64,000 nucleotides of DNA from Centrapalus pauciflorus. Taxonomy: Eukaryota > Streptophyta > Magnoliopsida > Asterales > Asteraceae. Each line of letters begins with the position of its first letter. Within the stretch, counting starts at the first letter, position 1. Below the pieces are notes generated by a model. That model ran no database searches, was not told where the DNA came from, and saw only the letters and a list, made by a program, of their open reading frames with translations. Shown here piece after piece: positions 11,589 to 23,277 of this stretch. A program made the translations under genes and the position numbers. The DNA is taken from assembly GCA_020465985.1 (NCBI GenBank), contig JAANYP010000163.1:22646-86645 (forward strand). Reading direction: 5' to 3'.

Positions 11589-13457
11589 CGTATTGTGTAT
11601 ATATATAAAACAGAAAACAGGAAAGCACAAAAGCAACTTTCTCATTTTCATTTTGTTGTTTCATGGATATAGATATGGACAGTGTGTGCAGCATGTGTGT
11701 ATGTGCATTTTTACAAGCAACACCATTATTTCATCAATAAAATATGTGTGTGTGCAGAGTACATGAAAGAGACGAAACAACCCATGTCTTTTATTAAATA
11801 AAGTAACAGGTCATATATGAGTGACATTAAAATGAAAACGAATGAGCATATAAATGAGATCATTCACATAATTTAATGTCATTTAACATATGTATATGAG
11901 AATTGAGGAATAAAATACATTCGAAAGCATATTATGAAGCACCATGATCATATATGTGCTTAAAGGATGAATACATGAATTTTATAAGCATACAATTATG
12001 AACATTCAGGATTTGATGCATATAATGTCATGTCAATGATAGTATGTTAAATACATAATAGTAAATGAATAAGTCACCTAAATCACTTATTTAAGGTGGT
12101 TAGTTGTTTGAAATACATAAAATCATAAAGTCATTAAATCATGTCGAATCTAAGTTCTAATGTCAAATTGCGATTAAGAAAGTCTGAGATGATATGTTAA
12201 GCCAATAAATAAATAAAGTCTATACATAAGCTACAGAAAGTCTGAGAATTTAACAGAAATACACAATTATGTTGTGTAATGACATAAAAGCTTATGTAAA
12301 TTGATTTCCAAACAATGAACAGGTTCAGCGAATCTGAACTGTGTTATAAAGTCAAAGTTTGTAAAGCCAAGCCTAAAAAGTCAAGATAAAGTAATAAAGT
12401 CAAGATCAGTCAATAAAGCCAAGCCAAAGTCAGAGAAACAAGTCAGAGCCAAAGTCAGTAAAGTCAGAAGTAAAGCGAAAGTCAAAATCAACAGCCATGC
12501 AATAAAACCAGTAACTGTGAGTTATAGATATAACTGTATACATGCTTGTCTTCCTGTGAGACATATTGTTGTTCTAGCTTTACTTGAAAGTCTTATATGC
12601 TCAGCTAGAATGTGACCTGTGCACACCTTGGTACGGTGATGCCCTGTGGATCATGATAGCTTTTAATATATCATCATGTACACTTGTCTTTACAGTCTGA
12701 ATTAGTCTTTGATATATTATTGCTGCTATCTTGATTCATTACTTCGAATGCTTTCAGTCAATTATCTTGATATCAATGCTTTCATATGCTTCCGTATAAT
12801 TCAAGTCTGAGAAAGTCCATGTCAGTGTATGATTAAGTCTACTCCGATGTTTGCCCATGTTGTCTTACTGGTAGCTAGCCCAGTATGTGGTTGGCCCCCA
12901 CAATTAAAAGCGTGTGCGTGGGATTAAACATCATCCGATCTTAAGTCCTATGTCTCATAATGTCTGGCTGATAGCGGCAGTCATGTCAAAATCGCGCTTA
13001 AAGTCAAAGTCAGAGATTAAAGTCAAAAGTCAAGTCTCCGCTTAAAATTGTCATGGCATGTTAACTGTTAAATCTATAATCTCACTAAGCACCGCTTACA
13101 GTTGTTGTTGAATCTTTTTACAGGTTTAATCAAAGGAAAAGGTCCAGCTGACCCAAGTCTTTAGGATCTGCACGCTTGAATTTGAAGTCATTAGACCACT
13201 ACTGAATCTGCAATTGGTATTGATTGAAGACATAATGGTGGTGGTTTGGGTAGATCAGTGTTATGTATTGTGATTATGTATTAGATTAGTGTCCTGGTGC
13301 CCTTTTGTAGTTTTGTTTTGAACTTATCGTTTGATAATCCTAATTTCTGTAATGACTTAATTCCGCACTTTATTATTCTATCTTAGTTTTGATTGATGTT
13401 GTATTGCTCCTTGGGACCTAGTCATTCAGGACTGCCCCGTAAGGGACGGTCTTGACA
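9610..13457 (+). repeat. 3' LTR of gag-only element 1
   Basis: 3848 bp, with the same start, end and internal order as the 5' copy: duplicated TATA blocks, (TA)n, TACCGAAACC array, TG/TA microsatellites, AAAGTCA-rich zone. Visible differences include a longer (TA)n near 11450-11492 and a short extra TTTCGGTAATTACCG segment near 11170. Followed directly by target duplication CACGG. Confidence 0.9.
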
Positions 13458-13764
13458 CACGGCATCACCAGTACCATCAAATGTAACGGCCCCGTTACTC
13501 TTAAAGTCCTTAAACCTACACCCCTTTGCTTTATTAGAAGAACCAGTGTCTTCTTGTCTCTCCTCTTATTCTCCTTGTTGCTGTTGTTCCTTGTTCTTTC
13601 TTTTGTCAGCTTTCGCTTTGCTTCAGCCTCATCTCTGGCCTTAATTGATCAGCAAATGACTGAGCCTGCTCAGCCATTCGTTTAGCTTGTAATTCATTAT
13701 TCTGTTCCATGAGAGTTTGCATCATCTGGAACATCTACTGAGGAGTCATATCGTCTCCTAACAT
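13458..13764 (-). pseudogene. RE-A gag, N-terminal part
   Basis: The minus strand opens with an ATG at 13764 (MLGDDMTPQ), followed at once by a TAG, then MFQMMQTLMEQNNELQAKR, a charged stretch with frame disruptions, and GCRFKDFKSNGAVTFDGTG, which aligns with CRFKDFKSSGALTFEGT of the gag at 7018. It stops where the gag-only element is inserted; the next residues (TALEW) are at 2990 and below. The order confirms that RE-A gag was cut by that insertion. Confidence 0.8.
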
Positions 13765-13952
13765 GTTCTGAAATATAACAAATAATATTTAGAACATTTA
13801 TTTCTGAGTCCTAGTGTTTACAGTTACCCTTTATTTGTCCCCGTGTGCATGTCAATCCTATCTTAGTTCGGATCATTTCCTAGGAGTCCATTCTAATATC
13901 ATAACCTAAGTTTGAGTCCAAGTCCTCGCGGACACTTGAAACCTCAAACTAA

Positions 13953-13965
13953 TGCTCTGATACCA
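13953..13965 (-). other. primer binding site of RE-A, tRNA-iMet
   Basis: On the minus strand, TGGTATCAGAGCA lies three bases from the LTR end and gives a full match to the tRNA-iMet complement. The 13765-13952 stretch between it and gag is untranslated leader. Confidence 0.85.
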
Positions 13966-13968
13966 AAG

Positions 13969-16075
13969 TGAAACGTCCTCATGTATTAATGATATAATTG
14001 AAATCACCAGGATCAACAAACAACCATAATATTAACATGCAAAGTAAATTGATAACTTAAACAGTTTTAAGTAGCTCCACGCTAAATCAAGAAAATGTAT
14101 ATGTCTATACTGATATAGTCTAACTATTACAAACATCTTGAATTGTTTTAAAAGCATGAAATCCCAGCCCCAAATCTATATCATCCATGTACCAAAATAG
14201 CTTTTAAGGACACTGAGATATGAAATGAAATGCCTAGGAGGAAGGTACAGCTACACCTTTGCCTCTGCCTGAAAACATTGAAAGTCAACGGGTAAGCTAA
14301 TGCTTAGTGAGATAACAGATTATATATTCAACAGATATTTCTTTACAAACTTAGTGTGAAAAAAGGGCAGTGCAAGCCCCAGTACAATTGAAAACCATGC
14401 AGTGCAAGCATGGGGTTTGGCAATTCAAAATGCTGATCGGGGATGTGCCGAACCTGACCAGGAAAATGAGTGGGATGATTAGTCCCCGACAGTGGCCTGC
14501 TATCAGCCCTAGTCTAGGTCGCATCAGATTGTGCAGTAATTATCATGCAGTGCAAGCATGATATAGGAGATGCACTTTCAATTGAACGTTGGCTACGTGT
14601 TTGTCACATGTCAAGTACGAGTGTGCATCATAACAATGAATCATATGTGAGTGCCAATTGATATATATATTGAACAATGTGAACATGTCATTGAAAAGTA
14701 AATGAATCCAAAGACAATAAATGTTCGAGAATAAGCTATTACTCACAGTGGTTTATACAATGTAAGTTGGCTCTGAATCAATGTGTGTTAGACAACACCA
14801 CAAAGATCTTGTTATGTCAATGTAATAGTGTATCAATGTTAGTTTCTACTTAAAATCTGAATTTTGAAAACTTAAGTTGAAATGGCGCGAAATTCGGATC
14901 ATAACCGAATTCGGATGCACCCGAAATTCGGGTGGTCCGAAATCCAGTACTTAGTAATATTTGAGCAGTGATCCATCTGAAATTCGGATGACAACTTAGT
15001 CCGAAATTCGGATGTATCCTCATTCGAAATTCGTGTCTATGACTTGTTAAAATTTGAAGTTTCCATCCGAGTTGCCTATGGTCTGAAATTCGCATGGTCT
15101 GAAATTCATATGATTCGAATTTCAGATCATCCTAGATGTGTTCATCTGATATGAGTTTCACACTTAGATGTTTTCTACTATTTTCCAGAATTTCATTTTG
15201 ACCATTTATGCATGTTTGTGACTGAAAACTATTGATATAACTTAATTGTACTCTTTTTAACACTTTATAACATGAAACACAACTTAAATATACCAAATTA
15301 GTCCATTTTATGTCCGATTTCTTTACTGTCGAAGAACACACACTAGATTTCAGAAATCGTACTTAGAACTTGAATCTGAATCTGAAATTTGGTATACAAC
15401 ATCACTAACAATCGATTTAAACACTTCCAAAAGAATATATAACATGCAACTACATTTATAACTTAAATCTGTGATTCGGTTATACCTAAAACCGAACACA
15501 AAAACTTCAAAAATCGTAATATTAAATAAGTATTACCTCAAATTGTTTGTTGTAATGACTATAGCTTTGTATTTGCCTCTTGAATCCAACTTTTTGCACT
15601 TGATTTCCAGAAATTATATGTTCTTGATTTGAAGCCGTGGGCTTTTAGAGTGAGAGAGACGGTGTGAGTAGAGAGAGAGAGAGTGAATTTGCAATAATGA
15701 GCATTTATCCCCTTTTTATTGGTTATTTTGCATTATTTGCAATTTACACCCCTTAACTTTGTATTTCCTTATTTGCATCATTTTTAAATATCTGAACCTG
15801 TTTCTCATGGTTGTGCTTGCTCAGAGAAAAACAATGATAATTTCTTATCATTGTTATTTTTAAAATATTTCGATCGATGATTGTTATTTATTCTACCGAT
15901 GTCGGTTCCTTGTCGTTTGCTTGCTCGAAAAATTACGATGAGGATTTCTCCTCATTATTTTTCATTTTTAAATTGTGAATGATATTTTGCTTACACCGAA
16001 ATGATAATCCATTAATACAATCAATTGAGTCCTTAAAATTGTAAATTACAAGTGATTAGAAGTAGGGATGTTACA
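13969..16075 (-). repeat. 5' LTR of RE-A
   Basis: 2107 bp. In minus orientation it starts TGTAACATCCCTACTTC and ends GGACGTTTCA, just before the primer site. About 14880-15130 carries an array of CCGAAATTCGGAT-type motifs, many palindromic. A GA-rich stretch with AGAGAGAGAGAG lies near 15665-15683. The matching 3' LTR is outside the window. Confidence 0.8.
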
Positions 16076-18260
16076 TAAGTCATATTTGAGTCACCTTGTT
16101 GTCGTTATATTCAAAGATGTGTTTCCGAGTCATTTAAGCCTTTAATGGCTTTTACTTCATATTTTTGTATTTATGTGTTCATGAATGATCATACAAGCAT
16201 ACATATGCAATATTAATTCATATGGGGGTGGTTTAATGTGTACTTGATCACCCCATGACTTACTTTGGTTCATGCTTCATTTCCATAATTTCAAGTCTTA
16301 AGGCTTATTCATTTGGTGTCACATGTCTAGGTATCTCTTTTATGGTCACCTTAGCTTGTATGTATTTTCTGAATTATATTCATAACAATTTAGCTCACCT
16401 TACATTCCATTTATTATTACAAGTTCAGGTCTTAACAACAAGACCAAAGGCCAAGGAATTAAAGCCAAAGGCATAAGAATTTAGGCCAAGGGCCGTTAAG
16501 GTCTAACCCTTTCTATTGGCTGCTGTTACAGTCCGTTTAGAATGCCTATAACATCCCCAATACCCCTTGTTAATGCACTATTAAAGGGACTAAAAGCCTT
16601 GGCCAAGGGCCAAAGGTTTGGACTAGCAATGAGAGGCTTTTGGCCAAAGACCAAGCCCCTTTAGAAATTTTATGTGAATGTTTGTGGCTGCCGTCCAGGC
16701 TTCTGTTTGCTGTTCGTCCCTCGAAATTACAGCAGCACATACCCCTTGGACTTTGAGAAGTCCATATAATAAGTTCGAGGATTAAGGTGCAACATAGAGG
16801 TCTGTTAGGAGCAGAAATTGAGCCTGAAATCATGAGTTGTAGCACCAAGTCACTCACCTGTTATGAGTCTCGGAATCTACACAGGTCACACACAAAATCG
16901 CCCAAGTATGGGCTGAGTCTTGGATCTATGAGCAGCCCCTCCTTCTGGCATAATTCTCTGATTGATACATACACACTACACTAAGTCACATTCAAGTTTT
17001 AGAGCCATGAACCAACTAGATAACTAGGTTGTTGCTGCCTCTGTCCATCTGTCCTGTGTTTCTGTTTGCTGTTGTCCACCCCGAGACTTACAAGTCTTGG
17101 GGTCCTCATGCTTGTCCACTACTACCAATACTTAGTAATTTACAAGTCTCTGAGTCTCTTATTCATAGTACTGAATCTAAGAGCTCAGCATGGAATACGA
17201 GTCTCGGACTTCAATTGGGAAGTGAAAGTCTCTGAGTTGTTGCTGTCCACGTTGCTGCCACCCACTCCGAGACTTATATGTCTCGAAGGTGGTTTTATCA
17301 CAGCAGCCAAATCTTACAGTACACTTAGGGAGGAAGAGAGTAGAACCATTGACGTATTAAACTGAGTATGAAACACACATAATGGGCACCATCCGAGACT
17401 TATCAAGTCTCGGAGTCCATCTCTAAAATGCAACCGCATCAAGTCTCGTAGTCCATCTTTAAAATGCAACCGCAACAACAATTTAAGTATACATGTCTCA
17501 GACTCTTTTTAATGCTAAGTCTCCGAGTCTTTTAACCTCACCATTTTAGCCTCTTTCACAGCTTAAAACTCAGTTTAGACATGACACATAAGCACACAAA
17601 TGAACAAGATGAAGAATCATGCAATTTCTTTGATCAATTATAATGGATTTTAAATGAAATTTCATGGCAAGGCCTGCTGGCGCCGCAGGTGACAGCCAGC
17701 AGCCCCCGTTCTGGGAATTCGATGTTTAAGACATTATATTACCTTAGCTTAATCGTTGGGTCTTGCAGCTCACGTCTTTGCGGTCAATTGCCAAGTCGAA
17801 CCGCATAAATTCATCAAGAAACGAACAAGAATTCTTAGTGAGAAGATGGACGTTTTAGAGAGATGTATGAACCGTTTTCTTCTTTGGAAAGGAAGTAGAA
17901 GCTTGAAGACAATGAGAATGAATGATTAGTCGCCTGTTACGTGTTTTAGTTATACGAGTTCGGTTATTTGACGATTTGCACCCCCGAATCTCAAATTTTA
18001 TTAAATTACATAAACGGTCCAAATTTTCTATTTTTATTTGTTTGTCATAACAATATCGTTAACCTCGTTAATTCCGGTCAAGCATGTTGCTTTAATTCAT
18101 AATATAAGTACATCATTTGACATAATTATATGAGTTATCTCTTCAATTTCCGTAATATATATTTCCGAAATTTGTACATTTACGTTCAATACATTGCTAT
18201 AATCCATATAGAACACATTGGTCGTCATAATTTAGCTATGTCAAAATTCGAGATGTTATA
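16076..18260. other. LTR-like non-coding sequence with CCGAGACTT palindromes
   Basis: No coding potential. From about 16870 to 17530 it holds repeated CCGAGACTT and AAGTCTCGG motifs, often paired as short inverted repeats. The right edge, ending CGAGATGTTATA at 18260, resembles a minus-strand LTR start (TGTAACATCTCG) with one mutation, and CTATAACATCCCC near 16546 resembles a plus-strand LTR start. I found no left boundary, primer site or target duplication, so an old solo LTR or several fragments are possible. An imperfect inverted repeat built on GGCTGCTG/CAGCAGCC lies at about 17670-17706. Confidence 0.4.
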
Positions 18261-19757
18261 AATGGTAAAGTTTTACAACATAGATGAATTAACTTTACAT
18301 TAAATTGTTATTTCCAATCTCCACGACTATCACTAATTATCTGGCGATATGATGATCTCTATTTAAGTCACTGCAATTTTTTAGTCATAATAGAAAACAA
18401 TTTTTTAAAAATAGGGATGAGATAACAAACTATATGTTTGACCCACTAATATCCCTGGTTGGAATAAAACAAAGATTACAGTAAAAATTGTTATAAAATA
18501 ATTGTAATAAAATAGTAGAAACAAATGATATGTTGCAGCGTAACCTTTAAAAGAATAGAATTTGGTGATGTTGTCTTTTAGTCCATTTAGATTTTTTAGT
18601 GATGTATAATACATTAATAGATGACAAGGTAAAAAGGTAAATTATATTGTGTGTTTGTGTATTAAGTCCAACCATTATTGAATAAATCGTGTTAAATATG
18701 ATTTCATTGCATTACTTCATAAAAAATGGAAAACGTTGTTGGATTTTTTAATAACATGTTCAAACATCATTGCATAAATTATGGTAAATTGATTTCGTTG
18801 CATAAATTGATAAAATATTGAAAGTCATTGCATAATTATGAAGTTAACCTTATTTTTTTAGGGTTAGTTGAGACAAAAGGTAACTGATTGTCACTTTTTT
18901 TTTTCAATTTAGGAACATACTAATTTTTTTCTATTTAAGTAAATATACTCTTCAAATCAAGTGAGTCAAGGTAACCATATCAGATTGGAAAGTAAAAATA
19001 GTTGATGTGACAGTTTTTTTGTCCAGTCAGTGTTATTTTTACAGAAATGACAGTTTAGTTAGTATATGATACGCACTATTTTATGCAAATTAAAATGGCT
19101 TTTTGATAATACAGTGCTATTTGGACCAAATTAGAATATATTAAGACATTTGTAAAAACTACATAAACTGTTGTCTGCACAAAGAAATTGTCATGTCAGT
19201 AGGGGTGAGCAAAAAACGAACCAAAAATCGAAAAAAACGTAAAAATTGAACCCAAAAAAAATGAAAAACCTAAAACAAAAAAAAAACCGTTTAAAATGGT
19301 TTGGGTTTAGATTGATCCTCAAAACCGAACCGATTATTGTTAATTAATTAATTTTTTTTTGATAATTCTATTTTTTAATTTTGTGTTTATAATTAGTATC
19401 TGTATATGGATATATTGTTAAGTTGTTGACCAATTTTGACATTTTCTTCCCTCTTTTACTCTTTATTCTTTCACGCCTTCACGACTAGGGTTTCTTCCTA
19501 ATTCATTTTCCCTTTCTCTTCTAACCTTCTGTGTTCTTGACTTCTTTCTGTCATCGCACGTCGCATATCCACACGGACTTCTTTCTACTGTTGCCCACCG
19601 TTGTACTCCAATCTCGTCGCTCATCGTCTTCTACTCTTCTCGCCTTCTCCACTAATCATTGGTGCTGCTCTCCAATCTCCACCGCACCACAAGTCCATAG
19701 GTCCTAATTCACAGTTGAGTTCATGATTTTGAATGTATTAGTTGATTCATCATGATT
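18261..19757. other. AT-rich non-coding sequence; possible hAT-like end at 19200
   Basis: No gene recognised. At 19200 the motif TAGGGGTGAGCAAAAAACG followed by AACCGAACC-type sequence resembles the ends of plant hAT elements, but no second end was found. 19440-19720 is CT-rich with a telo-box-like TAGGGTTT, like a plant 5' leader, yet no ORF follows because the copia element starts at 19758. Confidence 0.35.
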
Positions 19758-20308
19758 TGTAAGGTCACCTTTGTCACGGATCTAATCTTGACGCGACGCC
19801 GTCCAACGAGTGCGGAATCCTCGTTAGTGGCTTAACGGATCGATCACGCATGGAAATCGGAGACGAACACTATGATAGCCGATACAACGAACGACCCGAC
19901 ACGGTGTATTTCTCCGAAACACTCTCTGAAATCACTTCTAGCTCGCACGTGCACAGACACAAGCTCTGAAAACTAATTTCGTAAAAGTCTGGTAATAAAA
20001 CGGATTAACACAAAATTATATCAATTAAGTTCGAACTTAACTGATCAAGTTCGTTTAGGCCCAAGCCCACGAACTTGTCAAATACCCTTCGAACTTAGTT
20101 CCACTAAGTTCGACTAGATTGGATAAGTTCGAACCCTAGCCTTTGAACTTATCCTTTGAACTTCTTCTTAGAACTTAACATGCAAACGTAATTATCACAC
20201 ATACATATGCAATAACATACACAATCATGAATTAATGAAGCCTCATATATTGAGAATGAATATCTATTACATCTCTAGACTGCTATCGTCACACAGGGTG
20301 TACCAACA
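19758..20308 (-). repeat. 3' LTR of the copia element
   Basis: 551 bp. In minus orientation it starts TGTTGGTACACCC and ends GGTGACCTTACA. It carries several AAGTTCGAACTT-type palindromes (20025-20165) that are deleted from the 5' LTR copy. Confidence 0.85.
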
Positions 20309-20320
20309 GACTCCCCCTTG
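20309..20320 (-). other. polypurine tract of the copia element
   Basis: CAAGGGGGAGTC on the minus strand abuts the 3' LTR start TGTTGG, the usual SIRE-type arrangement for plus-strand priming. Confidence 0.8.
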
Positions 20321-20346
20321 ACCGATAACTTCTAGTTAGATATTCA

Positions 20347-23277
20347 TTAACCTGTGGAACTAGGCTTATTCAAAATACTACCTGCATACAATCCCTGCTC
20401 TACACAAACCTTTACAACTTTCTAGTATTTTCTGCCTTCATATTTCAAATGCTCATCAAACGAGATTTCTTGATCATGAAGCTTGAGCAGATCATTCTTT
20501 GACAAGTTGACCAGATGTAAGGGATCATATACCTTCAAAATCACTTTTTCATCCTCATCTTCCATCACAGCTTCACATGTCTCACTGTCAACATACCACC
20601 AGTTGAGTTTTCATAAGACATCTTGAGGCATTGGCTTTAGAGGCACTTTCTTCAGGCATCTAACTGGCTTGTAATACATCTTCATCCAAGGCCTACCAGT
20701 TAGAGGATCTATTCTTGTATGGTTCATTACTCTCTTGCCTATTCTTGGATTGAGCCTTTCAAACTTCCTAGACCTCCCTTCCCTTCTGATAATCTTAGCA
20801 ATCACTTCAGCATAAGGATCGTCTCCGATGTTGACGAGCTCTTTCCAGGCTAAGGCCTTTATCTCACATTTGGGTAAGGAGTTGAAGTCCTTCAGTCTTC
20901 TCCTCAGATATTGTAAACCATCCTTTCTCTTAATAATAGAAAGCTGCAGTTCTCGATCATAGAACCAGCTAAGTATGCACCCAGACAGCTTTCCAGAACT
21001 AGGCACTTTCATTTTTTCTTTCAACGTCAAGGCCTTCTTCTTCTCTTATGTCCTGAACCAAAACTTTCTCTTTTTTTTTTCATTAGAAAGTACCCTATCA
21101 GGCACTTCAGATTCTGATTAAGCATTCAAGGTAGCTTTAAGCACCTCGATGTCAATCACATTCTGTTCTGCAGTCGAATACGCCTCTGTGATAGGTTGTT
21201 TCTGGATAACTATCTCATCAGTCTCGTCTTCTTCATCAACTAGGACTTCATCATCAGACTTCCATTCTAGAACATTTTCTGGAATGAATTATCCCTCCTC
21301 AAGATCTTCTAAGTCATCTTTGAAATCAAAGTTCACATCTTCATCGTCTAATCTGGCTAAGGCTCCAATCATTTCTTGTTCAACAAACTCTGACGCTTCG
21401 GGAGCCTTACCTTTTTCTTGACCTCCTCCTGATCCCGATGATCCAGGCTCCCCCTAAATTTCAGCTTGCTGAGCAGTCTCATGTGGAAGATCTGCTAGCT
21501 CACTGTCTTTCCTTTGAGTATCGGGGTCACCTCCTTCATCATCTCCATCACCATCTCTACGACTTCCCCTCAATTCATCACCCCGGAAACTACTCTCCCC
21601 CTGAGCTTGAAGATCTTTCAATATTTGTTGTACGAGAGTATGAAGAGTCAATATTTGAGATTGTTGGGCAGTAAGTGTTTCTTGTTGGGTAGACACCGTT
21701 TGCTGAAGCTGATTGTTCTGCTGCTCCAATCGCGAGTTGTGTTGCTGCAGCTCATTCACAGCTTGCGAAAGCTGAAAGATTTGGACTGTCTGGAGATCTA
21801 CCTTGACTTTCAAATCTGAGAAGCTTTGGTTGTCTGTAGATGGAACGGAAGTTGATGGAGTAGTGGTGGTTGCGGCGGATGGAATGACAGTTGAGATGGA
21901 TGGAGCTTCTTGACTTATTCTTTGACGCTTTGCTCTTTGTTGGCTTGTAATCAATGTTTCATCTTCCAACACAAAATCAGCATCACCTTCGTCTTCATCT
22001 CTGAGAGCAAGACATGTTAATTTACATCTGCTCACAACAAGCCTAGATCCATGTCTTACAAAAGTGGTTGTTGGATTGGCTGCTTCCGTTAAAACTTCTT
22101 CAGAACTCGAATTGGATTCTGATTCAGAAGATGTCTCTACTTGACATTCTATCACTTCTTGACCCTCTGTTCCTTCAGTTGCAGCTACTGGAGGCTGATA
22201 ATCATCAATTTGCCTGAATATATCATCCATGTCAGATGGCGGCTCCAAAATATTCTGTACAAGCTCTTCAGAAATATTCTCTTGTGCTGCTGCGACTTGA
22301 GAGAAAAATTTCTCTAACGTTTGCATCCTTGGGTCAATCTGAGGCCCTGATGTGGAAGCCTCAGCTGCCGCTGTCGCTGTACTTGAAGATGGGACTTCCC
22401 GAGCAACCGGTGGTTGCCTTGTCGGAGCTTGTTGCTGTGGTGCCTGTTGCGGAGGAGCTTCATTTATCCAATCTTCTCCCTCTGGAGCTACGAAATCAGG
22501 ATCGATGACTGCTCCAAATAGCGGAGCCACTTAGGGCCTTACTTGTTCAGCCCTTCTTGTGTTGTGGGACTGGCAGTCGGCGAAGATTCGCTTATCAATG
22601 ACGGCTACTGCAGTTAGTTCTGGTAACATTGGTAAATCCAGCTATAAATGTCGTATGATCATCATAATGAACTGCGGATACATCAAGAATCGTTCACGGA
22701 TTGGAGCTGAGATTTGGTGAACAAACTCCCCGAAGAAAAACTTAGAAAAGTTGTACGACTTGTTCTAAACTAGTGAGATCATGTCGGATTGCAGCTTGGA
22801 AACCATTGTATCGAAGCCGGCCTTCTTAGGTGCAAAACAAACCATTATCACGTGCACCAGATAACGTCATTGGACAATAAGGCCACTCTTAACATATGAT
22901 GCTTTTGTAATGTCTTGGGCGTATCCCATCCGCAGGAAGGCTGATTGCTGGATGGACGCTGGATAGTCTATGGGACCGTCTTCTTGATCACTGGTGCCCA
23001 GTTGCAGAATTGTTCTTAGATGATCGGCTGAAAATGCGATTGGTCGGCCACCGACTGTGGCCCTCAGATTCGTCGGGACAGCAGTGCAATCCACTTGTAG
23101 AGATTGCCAGAATTGGCAGACATACGGGAGAATGATCTGCGGGTTATGCATGAGAGCATAAGCCACTCGTGATTGCTACAGGAATTCTAAAATCTGTCTA
23201 TAAGGCTGAGCCTCTGCCAGCTGAAGATCAACATCCATTATCATGTTGTGCTTGTTGAAAAAAGCACGATCTCCCAT
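20347..23277 (-). pseudogene. third ORF of the copia element (env-like position, function unknown)
   Basis: A single minus-strand frame of about 976 codons runs from an ATG at 23277 (MGDRAFFNKHNM) to a TAA at 20347-20349. It is broken by about eleven stops and, as far as I can see, no frameshift. The first third (YALMHNPQIILPYVCQFW, FLRMGYA, YNFSKFFFGEF) resembles the extra ORF after pol in SIRE-like elements of Asteraceae. The middle is rich in Pro, Gln, Ser and acidic residues and ends in a Gln-rich coiled coil (about 21600-21830). The last part is basic (LRRRLKDFNSLPKCEIKALAW). I see no clear signal peptide or membrane segment, so I do not call it envelope. Confidence 0.65.

Larger units (their letters stand above)
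2996..13457 (+). mobile_element. gag-only LTR retrotransposon 1 (TR-GAG type, non-autonomous)
   Basis: Two long direct repeats start TGTAACAACTTAAC and end GGTCTTGACA. The 5-bp target duplication CACGG is at 2991-2995 and 13458-13462. The internal region (6815-9609) holds a tRNA-iMet-like primer site, one Gag ORF (7018-8274) and about 1.3 kb with no recognisable protease, RT, RNase H or integrase. This matches the published TR-GAG class: terminal repeats plus gag only. LTRs of 3819 and 3848 bp are very long relative to a 2.8 kb interior. Gag is close to that of RE-A, the element it sits in. Mobilisation would need enzymes from another element. Confidence 0.9.
1..16075 (-). mobile_element. RE-A: decayed Ty3/gypsy retrotransposon, Tekay/Del-like, split by a nested element
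   Basis: On the minus strand, from high to low coordinates, I read the 5' LTR (13969-16075), a tRNA-iMet primer site, the gag start (13764), then after an interruption the rest of gag, protease, RT and part of RNase H, running off the left edge. The interrupting element (2996-13457) is flanked by CACGG on both sides; removing it with one CACGG rejoins gag in frame. Integrase, any chromodomain and the 3' LTR lie outside the window. Stops and frameshifts in gag and pol make it inactive. The Tekay/Del assignment rests on the style of Gag and RT and is tentative because no chromodomain is visible. Confidence 0.85.

Noticed and set aside
19200..19330. Possible hAT transposon end (TAGGGGTGAGC)
   Set aside because: Only one end is seen, with no inverted partner or 8-bp target duplication, so it is kept as a note and not called.
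19440..19740. CT-rich leader-like stretch that could start a host gene
   Set aside because: No ORF follows; the copia LTR begins at 19758 and the DNA resuming at 50522 is AT-rich and non-coding.
21454..22530. Third-ORF segment as a host transcription factor, because of its coiled coil and Gln/Pro-rich composition
   Set aside because: It is in frame with sequence on both sides, sits between pol and the polypurine tract, and belongs to the copia element.
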